Source: Lachnospiraceae bacterium
GTDB lineage: Bacteria; Bacillota; Clostridia; Lachnospirales; Lachnospiraceae
Length of the DNA: 54,856 nt
Assembly: GCA_017938315.1 (NCBI GenBank)
Contig: JAGBBV010000038.1
Location: forward strand, 1-54,856
Direction: 5' to 3'
Shown: positions 1 through 7,944 of the stretch, piece by piece
How the letters are laid out: each line of letters starts with the position of its first letter
Position numbering within the stretch: position 1 is the stretch's first letter
Made by a program: the position numbers and the translations under genes
Notes under the pieces: model-generated
Seen by the model: only the letters and a program-made list of their open reading frames with translations
The model's database searches: none
What the model was told of the DNA's origin: nothing

Positions 1-449
1 CATAGATTTGCCAAAGTAAGTGCTATATATTTTATGAATGGTTCACTATTTTCAATTGTCGTTAACAATAACCGAAAATAGAAGTCGAGATGAAATCAAA
101 CATATTTATCTTATATATGTCAACATGACTTATATTTTGAACAAATAAAAATTGGCTTAAAGGAACAAAAAAATTTTTAAAGATTGTTTTTTAAAATGCT
201 GTAGAGGAAAATAAATAGAATTGACTGACAATAGATAGTTACACGTGAACGACAAAAAAGCCGGGAAATGGCTTGTACAGTGCAACCTTGACCAGAAGCA
301 ATGACCGCACAGGGAATTGTGTAAGGCAAAAGGTACAAATTAGTAACAATACAATTATATGTAATGAAGGAAAGTGCTTCGTAAAGAAATTTACGGAGCA
401 TTTTTTTATTACAAACAAAAAGAATACCGGATTTCTCCAAAACATTCTC
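1..449. other. gene-poor AT-rich left end
   Basis: I see no convincing gene in this stretch. Open frames on both strands are short, lack ribosome binding sites and have no recognisable composition. It holds an imperfect hairpin: CTATTTTC at 46-53 pairs with GAAAATAG at 74-81, with a small inner TTGT/ACAA pairing. It also holds an intrinsic terminator at 375-407. A 19-codon plus-strand frame at 245-304 (reading NDKKAGKWLVQCN before a stop) weakly resembles the start of phage-type integrases, but it is too short to call. The stretch may be the trailing region of a gene left of the window. Confidence 0.6.
375..407 (+). terminator. intrinsic terminator
   Basis: A ten-base stem TGCTTCGTAA (375-384) pairs with TTACGGAGCA (391-400) with one G-T pair and a six-base loop. 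Seven T residues follow directly. It would end a transcript coming from the left and insulates the TetR operon. Confidence 0.8.
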
Positions 450-502
450 TTTACAACCCGAAAAAAATATGCTAATTTATGAATGAACAAATATTCATTC
501 AT
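450..502 (+). promoter_or_regulatory. TetR-operon promoter with overlapping palindromic operator
   Basis: The -35 box TTTACA (450-455) lies 17 bases from the -10 box TAATTT (473-478). Directly downstream, where transcription should begin, ATGAATGA (479-486) and TCATTCAT (495-502) form a perfect inverted repeat with an eight-base spacer. Operators of this shape and place are typical of autoregulated TetR-family repressors, and the next gene is such a repressor. Binding by it is inferred. Confidence 0.72.
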
Positions 503-518
503 AAAAAAGAGGTGGATT

Positions 519-1118
519 ATGCCAAAGTCTAAAGAACGCTGTCAGCAAATCAGAGAAGAAATGCGAAACACCATCTTGCAAAAATCATTATTGTATTTTG
601 CACGAAATGGATTTGCCGGAACGAAAATCAGTGACTTATCGAGGAATATCGGAATTGCCCAGGGAACAATATATATTTATTTTGAATCAAAAGAGGAATT
701 GTTCCGTGAAATCCTGAGGGTTGCGGACGGCACCGAAATAATTAAAAAAATGAAATTATTGGTGGCGATGCCCATTTCTGCAGAGAAGAAGCTTCGAATG
801 TTGTCTGTAACTGTGCTGAGGCGTCTTGCAGAAGAAGAATCCTTTGCGGCGATGATAGCACTGAATACACAAATGTTACTGGAAAAGAATGAAGCATATT
901 CCTCAGAAGAGACAACTTATCAAACGAAACTTTACAATTATACAGCGAAGTTGATAGAGCAGGGACAAAGGGAAAACAGCATGGCAGATGGTTCAAGTAT
1001 GAAGCTGGCAGATTATTATTGGGGCGTCGTTTATTTGTATTCCCTAAAGCGGCTCTTTACATCAGAATATGAAATGATTTCAGTAGAGGATCTGGAAAGA
1101 ACTCTTTTAAAAGGATAA
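519..1118 (+). CDS. TetR/AcrR family transcriptional regulator
   Basis: This 199-residue protein has the TetR layout: an N-terminal helix-turn-helix of about 50 residues (TKISDLSRNIGIAQGTIY, then the typical YFESKEELF) and a variable all-helical ligand-binding part. ATG 519 is preferred because AGAGGTGG sits just upstream and because an upstream in-frame ATG at 483 lies inside the operator palindrome. It is the first gene of a probable four-gene operon with a short-chain dehydrogenase, a condensation-fold protein and a YczE-like membrane protein. It probably represses its own operon through the palindrome at 479-502. The inducer cannot be read from the sequence. Confidence 0.9.
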   Translation: MPKSKERCQQIREEMRNTILQKSLLYFARNGFAGTKISDLSRNIGIAQGTIYIYFESKEELFREILRVADGTEIIKKMKLLVAMPISAEKKLRMLSVTVLRRLAEEESFAAMIALNTQMLLEKNEAYSSEETTYQTKLYNYTAKLIEQGQRENSMADGSSMKLADYYWGVVYLYSLKRLFTSEYEMISVEDLERTLLKG

Positions 1119-1142
1119 AGGAAAGAAAAGGATCAGAAAAGT

Positions 1143-1910
1143 ATGAAAAACATAGCGATTTTAACCGGTGCTACAGGAGGGTTGGGAAGAGAATTTTTAA
1201 AACAACTGTTAAATGAAGATATTGATGAAATTTGGGCAGTTGCCAGAAATAAGCAGAAGCTTTCAGAACTTCGGGAAAAATATGGGGAAAAAGTGATTCC
1301 TATTTCCATGGACCTATCTGAAATGCACAGCATGGAGCAGCTTTATTCTATGCTGAAAGAAAATCATCCGAGAGTGGTTTGGTTAATTAATAATGCAGGG
1401 CTGGCCAAAATGGGAAAATATACGGATTTTTCCATAGAGGAAATAGACAGGACAATCAATGTGAACTGCAAAGCACCTGTCATACTTTCCCAAATCTGTA
1501 TTCCCTATATGGGAAAGGGAAGTAAGATACTGAACATTTCATCGGCTTCCGCATTTCAGCCCAATCCCTATATTAATTTATATGCCGCATCAAAGGCGTT
1601 TGAGAGAAGTTATTCAAGAGCACTACACGCAGAACTTGCAGAATGTAAAATTACAAGTACAGCTGTCTGTCCCGGATGGATAGATACAGAACTTTTGCAA
1701 AAAGAAATAAATGGAAAAAAAGTAAGATTTCCGGGTCTTGTTACAGCAGAAAAGGTTGCAAAACAGGCAGTAAAAGATGCAAAGAAAGGGAGAGATATGT
1801 CCGTTTGTTCTTTGTATGTGAAATGCCAACATGTGAATGTGAAATTATTGCCGCAGCGTCTGGTGATGAAAATATGGATGGCAGGGATAAGAAAATATCT
1901 AAAGGAGTAG
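1143..1910 (+). CDS. short-chain dehydrogenase/reductase (SDR)
   Basis: A classical SDR of 255 residues. The nucleotide-binding motif TGATGGLG is at residues 8-15, the NNAG motif is present in LINNAGLAK, and the catalytic Y147xxxK151 follows a conserved serine stretch (NISSASAF). It is predicted to be a cytosolic NAD(P)-dependent oxidoreductase acting on a carbonyl or hydroxyl group; the substrate is unknown. The spacing to the upstream regulator is 24 bases with an AAGGA site, and the next gene begins four bases after its stop, so co-transcription is likely. The pairing with a condensation-fold acyltransferase suggests a small lipid- or peptide-modifying route, which is inference. Confidence 0.88.
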   Translation: MKNIAILTGATGGLGREFLKQLLNEDIDEIWAVARNKQKLSELREKYGEKVIPISMDLSEMHSMEQLYSMLKENHPRVVWLINNAGLAKMGKYTDFSIEEIDRTINVNCKAPVILSQICIPYMGKGSKILNISSASAFQPNPYINLYAASKAFERSYSRALHAELAECKITSTAVCPGWIDTELLQKEINGKKVRFPGLVTAEKVAKQAVKDAKKGRDMSVCSLYVKCQHVNVKLLPQRLVMKIWMAGIRKYLKE

Positions 1911-1914
1911 TGAT

Positions 1915-3108
1915 GTGAAAAAATATATCCGGTCAGAGAGGGCAAATTTGTTTGAACCAAATGTATATATTGGTTTGATTGTAAAATTGTCAGGAGACAT
2001 AGAAAGCAAAGAGATTGAGAAGGCTGTGTATGCAGCGTATCAGGCAAACGAAGCGACAATGTGTAAAGTTGTATTAGAAGATAATGGATGCGCTTATTAC
2101 GAAAAAATGGAAAGAAGTGGCTGTAAATTCTATGCTGACGTTCACCCATGGAAGGAACTTCTTTGCCAGAGTGAGAAAAGTCCTTTTGCTTTGAAGGAAG
2201 GGGAACTGGTAAGGATATTTCTTACAAAAGAAAGTAATCAGTTGGTTTTATTGATTCATGCCCATCATTTGGTTGGTGATGGACAGTCTGTTTTGATTTT
2301 ATTAAAAGATATAGTTAGCCGTTTAAATAGTGAACCCATTACATATAAACCTATGCTCTCTATTGATAGAAATTTTTTAGAAAAAAGGGCCGGGCTGCCG
2401 ATTGTAGCAAAACTGTTTGTTAACCGCATCAATCAGAAGTGGAAGAAAAATAAAAAGTGTTTTAATTGGGATGACTATGATGCAATTCATGAGAAATATT
2501 GGAGAAAATATGTTTCGGAAATTGAGTGGAAAACTTATCATATGAAAGAATTAAAGGTAAGATGTCCAAAGAGCATTACCATGAACAGTTTTATGATTAC
2601 AGAACTGTTGAGAGAATATTCGGAATGTAAAGTAGTAGGTATTCCGGTCAGCATAAGAGAAGATGTAGGGATGTCGAATCAAACCTCCGGTATTGCTATA
2701 AAGTGTCAATATAAGTTCCAAAAGACATTGGAAGTAAATGCAGATAGGATTCATAAGACTATTTACCGGAAACTGAAAAATAAACATAAGAAATATTTTA
2801 TTCTTATATTTATGGAGCGTTTATGCCCGTCATTGATAGACGCAGTTTTATTACAGAGTCACGGATGCTTTCAACATAAGTTTACGGAAAGGTTAGCAAA
2901 GATTATGGGATATATAGGGGATGGTGGAAGAGATTTGGGGATTACAAATCTTAATAAAATTGACATTCCAAACAGATGTGATAAATTGATTGTGGAAGAT
3001 ATTTTGTTTATACCTCCCAAGGTATCTTATACAAAAAATGTAATCGGAATTTCCACATATAATCATAGATTGACCGTGTGCTATCATAAGATGGAAAACC
3101 GTTTATAA
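1915..3108 (+). CDS. condensation-domain/acyltransferase-fold protein
   Basis: A 397-residue stand-alone protein carrying the HHxxxDG signature (H117-H118-x3-D122-G123). This is the active-site motif of the chloramphenicol-acetyltransferase-like superfamily that includes NRPS condensation domains, PapA-type and wax-ester-type acyltransferases. It would transfer an acyl group to an amine or alcohol with H118 as the base. The start is GTG 1915 with GGAG eight to eleven bases upstream. There is no carrier-protein or adenylation domain here or next door, so it is not part of a normal NRPS line. Its neighbours are an SDR and a YczE-like protein. The exact substrates are unknown. Confidence 0.75.
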   Translation: MKKYIRSERANLFEPNVYIGLIVKLSGDIESKEIEKAVYAAYQANEATMCKVVLEDNGCAYYEKMERSGCKFYADVHPWKELLCQSEKSPFALKEGELVRIFLTKESNQLVLLIHAHHLVGDGQSVLILLKDIVSRLNSEPITYKPMLSIDRNFLEKRAGLPIVAKLFVNRINQKWKKNKKCFNWDDYDAIHEKYWRKYVSEIEWKTYHMKELKVRCPKSITMNSFMITELLREYSECKVVGIPVSIREDVGMSNQTSGIAIKCQYKFQKTLEVNADRIHKTIYRKLKNKHKKYFILIFMERLCPSLIDAVLLQSHGCFQHKFTERLAKIMGYIGDGGRDLGITNLNKIDIPNRCDKLIVEDILFIPPKVSYTKNVIGISTYNHRLTVCYHKMENRL

Positions 3109-3129
3109 TATATAACAGGAGAAATACAG

Positions 3130-3765
3130 ATGTTTAAAAATATTGATAAAAAGAACCTTGCACGCCGTTTTATATGGGTAATGATAGGTGTCATATTCAT
3201 GGGATTTGGCATTTCATGGTTGATTCCCTGCGGATTTGGAACAGATGGATATACCGCATTTAATTATGCCGTCTCCGATAAAATCGGCATTAGCTTTGGC
3301 ACGTGGCAGGCGGCGTTTAATTGTGTGCTGTTTGTTATAGTCATTATTTGCGACCGGAGGAACATAGGACTGGGAACCATAGCAAATATGCTGGTAGTTG
3401 GATATTCCTGTGATTTTTTCAGTATGATTTGGAACCGGGTTTTACCGTCCGCATTTTTTGCAAATATATGGCTACGGGTTGTGGTAGCTGTGCCGGCACT
3501 GATTATTTTTGTGATTGCAGCGGCCATATATATGGATATGGGGCTTGGTACATCGCCATATGATGCATTGCCCTTTATCATTCATAAGAGAACAAAAAAA
3601 CTTTCATTCCGGTTCGTGCGTATTACCTATGATTTAATCTTTATTGTAATTGGTTATGCATTCGGAGCACCCTTTGCAGTGATAACATTAATTATGGCAT
3701 TTCTACTGGGACCCACAGTGGAAATGGTAGGGGAAAAGATTAAGCCCTTACTTGAATCCAATTAA
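3130..3765 (+). CDS. YczE/YitT-like integral membrane protein
   Basis: A 211-residue very hydrophobic protein with about five or six membrane helices and the glycine-rich GFGTDGYT and GLGTSPYDALP repeats typical of the YczE/YyaS/YitT group. In Bacillus, YczE lies beside sfp and has been linked genetically to production of non-ribosomal peptides and polyketides; its mechanism is unknown. An AGGAG site precedes ATG 3130, 21 bases after the condensation-fold gene, so it closes the TetR operon. Keeping a YczE relative next to a condensation-fold enzyme echoes that link, although no synthetase is present here. Confidence 0.78.
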   Translation: MFKNIDKKNLARRFIWVMIGVIFMGFGISWLIPCGFGTDGYTAFNYAVSDKIGISFGTWQAAFNCVLFVIVIICDRRNIGLGTIANMLVVGYSCDFFSMIWNRVLPSAFFANIWLRVVVAVPALIIFVIAAAIYMDMGLGTSPYDALPFIIHKRTKKLSFRFVRITYDLIFIVIGYAFGAPFAVITLIMAFLLGPTVEMVGEKIKPLLESN

Positions 3766-3772
3766 CACGTGC

Positions 3773-3848
3773 TTTATTTTTGGTAATATATGCCGATATA
3801 ATTATAAAGTGCAATAGTGCACAAGGCACACAGATACAAGGATGTATC
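3773..3848 (+). promoter_or_regulatory. promoter and two-hairpin leader
   Basis: TTTATT (3773-3778) and TATAAT (3797-3802), 18 bases apart, form a plausible promoter. The predicted leader starts with a perfect hairpin GTGCA-ATAG-TGCAC (3809-3822), followed by a second, GATACA-AGGA-TGTATC (3833-3848), before the start codon at 3874. The first could equally be an operator palindrome. Confidence 0.45.
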
Positions 3849-3873
3849 CGGCAAATCATAAGGATGTGATAGG

Positions 3874-4443
3874 ATGAAAATTGAAGAAGCAAGACAGATT
3901 TATAACACCCAGATAAAATCTTACCGTGAACAGCAGACACTGCTTTATAAGCAAAAACAGGAACTGGAGCAAAAAATAAATACCACCCCGGATGGAAAAA
4001 ACATTTTTGCAGACGAGGCAGCAACTCTGGAACTTACCATGGCGGCAGTGGATGAAAAGCAAAATGAATATCAGGAGTATATGAATAAACTGATGGAGCA
4101 GTGGACTGCCGTAGCTAATTTAGAAGTTGCCAAGCAGCAGGGGGATGCCATGGAGGAGTATGCAACTGACATGGCTAAAATCATGGAAGTGGCAAGGCGT
4201 ATTATGAAAGGCGGCATTGTACCGCCATCTGATGAGAAAAAATTGATGGAATACAGCATGGAAATGTACCAGGCGGCTAAGAATATTGGTGCCATGGCAA
4301 GAGAAAAAGAAGAATATGATTCGCTTTGGGAAGAGGAAGAGGAAAAAGAGTATGCAGATCCGGCAGAGGTTGCGGATGACACCGAAGCACCGGAAAATGC
4401 ACCTGAAGTAGTGACAGTAGAAGAAATGTTAAATGGTACGTAA
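3874..4443 (+). CDS. uncharacterised coiled-coil protein
   Basis: I do not recognise a named family. The 189-residue product is rich in Glu, Lys, Gln and Ala, with long helices predicted throughout (heptad-like stretch at residues 18-65) and a very acidic tail that includes a run of Glu. There is no signal peptide or membrane helix, so it is probably cytosolic. The start ATG follows AGGATGTGATAGG. It has its own probable promoter, and a separate promoter precedes the next gene, so it appears monocistronic. Its position before a two-component pair may be coincidental. Confidence 0.7.
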   Translation: MKIEEARQIYNTQIKSYREQQTLLYKQKQELEQKINTTPDGKNIFADEAATLELTMAAVDEKQNEYQEYMNKLMEQWTAVANLEVAKQQGDAMEEYATDMAKIMEVARRIMKGGIVPPSDEKKLMEYSMEMYQAAKNIGAMAREKEEYDSLWEEEEEKEYADPAEVADDTEAPENAPEVVTVEEMLNGT

Positions 4444-4447
4444 GTAC

Positions 4448-4476
4448 TAGAAAAAGTAAACTTTTTTTGGTATAAT
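4448..4476 (+). promoter_or_regulatory. extended -10 promoter for two-component pair
   Basis: TAGAAA (4448-4453) and TATAAT (4471-4476) are 17 bases apart, and a TG pair one base before the -10 box makes it an extended -10 promoter. The response regulator starts 32 bases downstream. Confidence 0.6.
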
Positions 4477-4507
4477 AAAAGAAAACATAGCATACGGAGG
4501 AATCGGT

Positions 4508-5284
4508 GTGGTAAGAAAAAACATTGTGTTTATTGGGGAAGAAAATAGAATAAACAGTGAATTGTTTCAATTGCTAAATTGGCAGTTTGAAGTAAAGTAC
4601 GAAACAGAGCCGGGAAAAATTTCGATTGAAGAGATATGTGAATTTTTACCTGCCATGATAATGGTGGGCTTGAGCAATTCAAACTTTGACTTTAGCTTCT
4701 TATTTGAAGACTTTATGGAAAAGTGTGCCGACATTCCTGTTGTGACCATAGGAACGGAAGCAGAAAGCGAAAGGTATACCAGATTTTATGCACAGAGCCA
4801 ATTCCATAAAATTTTGCGACCTATTATATGGAAATCTGTACTTGAAAAATGTAAAGCAGTGATGGATGGCGAGGCTGTCTGTGGGCCGGATAGTGAAGCT
4901 ACAATACAGGAGAGGACGGAGAAACCGCATATTCTTATCGTGGACGATAATGCAATTATGCTCCGCCAAATGAAAGGAAATCTGGAAGGAAACTATTCTG
5001 TTGCGGTAGCGGCATCCGGAATAAAAGCATTTGTGGCTATGGGAAAGAAGGTTCCTGACCTTATTTTGCTTGACTATGAAATGCCGGAAATGAATGGAAA
5101 AGAAGTGCTGAAGAAAATACAGGAAGAGGAAGAATTAAAAAATATTCCGGTTATTTTTTTGACAAGTGCAGACTCCAAAGAAATCGTGGTGGAATTATTA
5201 GCATTAAAGCCGGCCGGATATATTTTAAAGCCGGTGGATTTGGAAATGCTGTATTACAAAATAGAAGGAATTTTGGGAAAGTAG
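4508..5284 (+). CDS. response regulator with degenerate N-terminal receiver
   Basis: A 258-residue protein with two parts. Residues about 140-258 form a normal CheY-like receiver: acidic pair in ILIVDDNA, phospho-acceptor D189 in LLDYEMPEMNG, the conserved threonine/serine in FLTSA and the lysine in LKPVD. Residues 1-120 look like a second receiver fold that has lost its acidic pocket. There is no DNA-binding or enzymatic output domain, so it likely works by protein contacts or as a phospho-relay element. Start GTG 4508 follows GGAGGAA. The partner hybrid kinase begins eight bases after its stop. Confidence 0.88.
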   Translation: MVRKNIVFIGEENRINSELFQLLNWQFEVKYETEPGKISIEEICEFLPAMIMVGLSNSNFDFSFLFEDFMEKCADIPVVTIGTEAESERYTRFYAQSQFHKILRPIIWKSVLEKCKAVMDGEAVCGPDSEATIQERTEKPHILIVDDNAIMLRQMKGNLEGNYSVAVAASGIKAFVAMGKKVPDLILLDYEMPEMNGKEVLKKIQEEEELKNIPVIFLTSADSKEIVVELLALKPAGYILKPVDLEMLYYKIEGILGK

Positions 5285-5292
5285 GATAGAAC

Positions 5293-7779
5293 GTGTATAA
5301 GACTCAGATTTCGTGTGCAATTATAATATTGTTTATAGGAGTATTTTATTTTTCCTCAGTTCATCAAAAAAGCAGATCATCGAAATGGTTTTCTGCTTTA
5401 CTTTGTTGCTCGTTTGTTCAAATAATCTTTGACATAGCATCTGTATACACAGTAAATCATTTATCTACGGTTTCTCCATTTTTAAACAGAGTGATACATA
5501 TTTTTTTTATGGGACTTTTGCTGGCCCTTTTTTATATGGCATATAAATATTTGGAGGCAATTATTGAAGAGGAAATCGGAAGACAGAGTAACCATTACAG
5601 TTTATCACTCATTCCGCTGCTCATCATTATTGCAGGAATCGTCTTTTTGCCATTGACTTACATTGAAACACCAAAAGGAAATTACTCGTATGGACCGGCA
5701 GCATTTATGGCCTACATTGGAGTTGCTATTTATGTGTTTTATATTATTATGTTAATGCTTCAGCATGGCAAGAAGCTTCCGATAAAAAAGAAAATGGCAG
5801 TTTATATTGCACTAATCAGTGAAATTCCCCTTGCTGTTTATCAAATTTGTGTGCCGGTTGCGTTAGTTACCTGTTTGGGAATTGTTTTGTTAAATCTGGG
5901 ATTTTACCTGACTACAGAAAACCCGGATGCAATTTTAGCAGAACAACTGAAGAAGGAAAAGAAAAGAGCGGATACTGCAAATGCTGCTAAAACGACGTTC
6001 CTTGCCAATATGAGCCATGAAATCAGAACACCTATTACGGCTGTGCTGGGAATGAATGAATTGATTTTGAGGGAAAGTCAAGAACCTGAAACCAAAAAGT
6101 ATGCCCAAAATATTGATGTGGCGGCGAAATCGCTTCTCAGCATTATTAATGATATATTAGACATTACAAAAATTGAAGCCGGAAAGCTGAGTGTAATTTG
6201 TGCAGAATATAATTTTGCAGCTTTATTAAAAGATATTATTAACATGGTATCCTTTAAAGCAGATGTTAAGGAATTAAAATTTAAAACATTAATAGATGAA
6301 AACATTCCCATAAAGATGATGGGGGATGACATACGCTTAAAACAGATATTGGTCAATATTTTAAATAATGCCGTGAAATATACGCAGGAAGGGACTGTCA
6401 CATTAGAAATATCAGGACTGCCTACAGATAATGAAAAGATGGCAAAGCTTCTATTCAAGATAAAAGATACCGGAATTGGGATGAAGGAAGAGGATGTACA
6501 GCGGATTTGTGAGCCCTTTGCAAGATTTGAGGAAAAGAGAAATCGTAATATAGAGGGTACCGGACTTGGTATGAGCATTACCAAGCGCCTGTTAGAACTG
6601 CTGGGTAGTAATTTACAGGTATGTAGTGTTTATGGGGAAGGATCAGAATTTTCATTTGTACTTCTTCAGGAAATAGTGGATGCACGGCCAATCGGGAAAT
6701 TAGAAGATTATCATGAAAGTGTATTATATGCTTACAAGCCGTCATATGAGGCACCGGGCGCAAGAATACTAATCGTTGACGATAATGCTTTAAACCGCAA
6801 GGTGTTTGTCAGCTTATTAAAAGAAACCAAGATGCAGATTGATGAGGCAGTCAATGGCCGGGAAGCGCTTAGATTAGTTACGGAAAATAGATACGATATT
6901 ATTTTTATGGATCATATGATGCCGGAAATGGATGGGTTAGAAGCATTTAGTGAAATGAAAAAAATGGAAGACTATCCATCAAAGAATGCACCGGTAGTCA
7001 TTCTTACTGCTAATGCGATAGTGGGAGAAAAAGAGAAGTATTTAAAAACGGGATTTAATGCTTTTTTGGAAAAGCCTATTGATTATAAGAAATTAGAAAG
7101 CTTGATCAGGAAATTGCTGGATGAAAAATTACTTTCTGAATTCACAGGTGCACGGACTAACACCGAAGAGAGAAAAAAAGCTTTACCTATCATAGAAGGA
7201 CTGGATTGGAATTATGCGAGGATGCATGTAAATGATGAGCAGGTTCTGGAAGAGGTAGTAAGGTTATTTGTGGATTCGATAGAATATGAAGCAAAAGAAC
7301 TTGAGCAGTTGTTTGTGAATATAGATTCTTCAGAGGGCAGAAAAAAATATTGTACAAAAGCACACAGTATGAAAAACTCTGCAGCTACAATCGGCATTGT
7401 TCCCTTAGCTGGCATGGCGAAAGTTCTTGAGGTGGCTTCCCATGAAAATGATATGGAAACACTAATTTCCATGACCCCTATTTTCTTGAAAAATTGGCGC
7501 TCCTACAAGGGAAAATTAAAAATTTTTGAAGAAAAAAAAGAGCAGGAAAAGAAATTAATTGCGCAGGAATGTTGCGAGGAAATCAATAGATTATTACAAA
7601 AAATAAAAATGGCGGCAGAGGAAATGGATATAGATGAACTAGATGCTGCATGGGCACAATTGGAGAAATATCAATTTGATGAAGATAAACGTGAATTGGT
7701 GAATAATATCCACAAAGCCATTATGAAATTTGATGTGGATTTTTTACAGGAAGAGGATAATTTAAGGATTTATTCTTAA
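5293..7779 (+). CDS. hybrid sensor histidine kinase with receiver and Hpt domains
   Basis: An 828-residue membrane sensor. The first 210 residues hold about seven hydrophobic helices without a large external loop, so the signal is probably sensed in or near the membrane. Then come a HisKA dimerisation domain with phospho-acceptor H242 (NMSHEIRTP), a HATPase domain (N box ILNNAVKY, G1 DTGIGM, G2 GTGLGM), a receiver with D540 (FMDHMMPEMDG), and a C-terminal Hpt-type helical bundle with H691 (KAHSMKNSA). This gives a full His-Asp-His relay that could feed the response regulator encoded just upstream. Start GTG 5293 follows a weak AGGATAG site. The stimulus is unknown. Confidence 0.9.
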   Translation: MYKTQISCAIIILFIGVFYFSSVHQKSRSSKWFSALLCCSFVQIIFDIASVYTVNHLSTVSPFLNRVIHIFFMGLLLALFYMAYKYLEAIIEEEIGRQSNHYSLSLIPLLIIIAGIVFLPLTYIETPKGNYSYGPAAFMAYIGVAIYVFYIIMLMLQHGKKLPIKKKMAVYIALISEIPLAVYQICVPVALVTCLGIVLLNLGFYLTTENPDAILAEQLKKEKKRADTANAAKTTFLANMSHEIRTPITAVLGMNELILRESQEPETKKYAQNIDVAAKSLLSIINDILDITKIEAGKLSVICAEYNFAALLKDIINMVSFKADVKELKFKTLIDENIPIKMMGDDIRLKQILVNILNNAVKYTQEGTVTLEISGLPTDNEKMAKLLFKIKDTGIGMKEEDVQRICEPFARFEEKRNRNIEGTGLGMSITKRLLELLGSNLQVCSVYGEGSEFSFVLLQEIVDARPIGKLEDYHESVLYAYKPSYEAPGARILIVDDNALNRKVFVSLLKETKMQIDEAVNGREALRLVTENRYDIIFMDHMMPEMDGLEAFSEMKKMEDYPSKNAPVVILTANAIVGEKEKYLKTGFNAFLEKPIDYKKLESLIRKLLDEKLLSEFTGARTNTEERKKALPIIEGLDWNYARMHVNDEQVLEEVVRLFVDSIEYEAKELEQLFVNIDSSEGRKKYCTKAHSMKNSAATIGIVPLAGMAKVLEVASHENDMETLISMTPIFLKNWRSYKGKLKIFEEKKEQEKKLIAQECCEEINRLLQKIKMAAEEMDIDELDAAWAQLEKYQFDEDKRELVNNIHKAIMKFDVDFLQEEDNLRIYS

Positions 7780-7798
7780 TCAAACAAGAAGTAAGAAC

Positions 7799-7842
7799 AA
7801 ATCTGCAAACGAAACGATACCGTTTTGTTTGCAGATTTTTTT
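7799..7842 (+). terminator. strong intrinsic terminator
   Basis: An 18-base stem (7799-7816 with 7821-7838, one G-T pair, ATAC loop) is followed by a T-rich tract. It ends the two-component operon. Confidence 0.9.
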
Positions 7843-7944
7843 CTTTTTGCATAATCTTTCCACATATGAAGAAACTATAGAAATAAGGATACAGGTCATT
7901 TGACGTATGCTGCTGTCATAAATATGAAAGAAGGGGGATGATGT

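Noticed and set aside
273-482. Plus-strand 69-codon open frame
   Set aside because: It runs through an intrinsic terminator and the TetR promoter, has no ribosome site and no family features.
1610-2149. Long minus-strand open frame opposite the SDR and condensation-fold genes
   Set aside because: It spans the junction of two well-supported plus-strand genes and has no ribosome site; a codon shadow.
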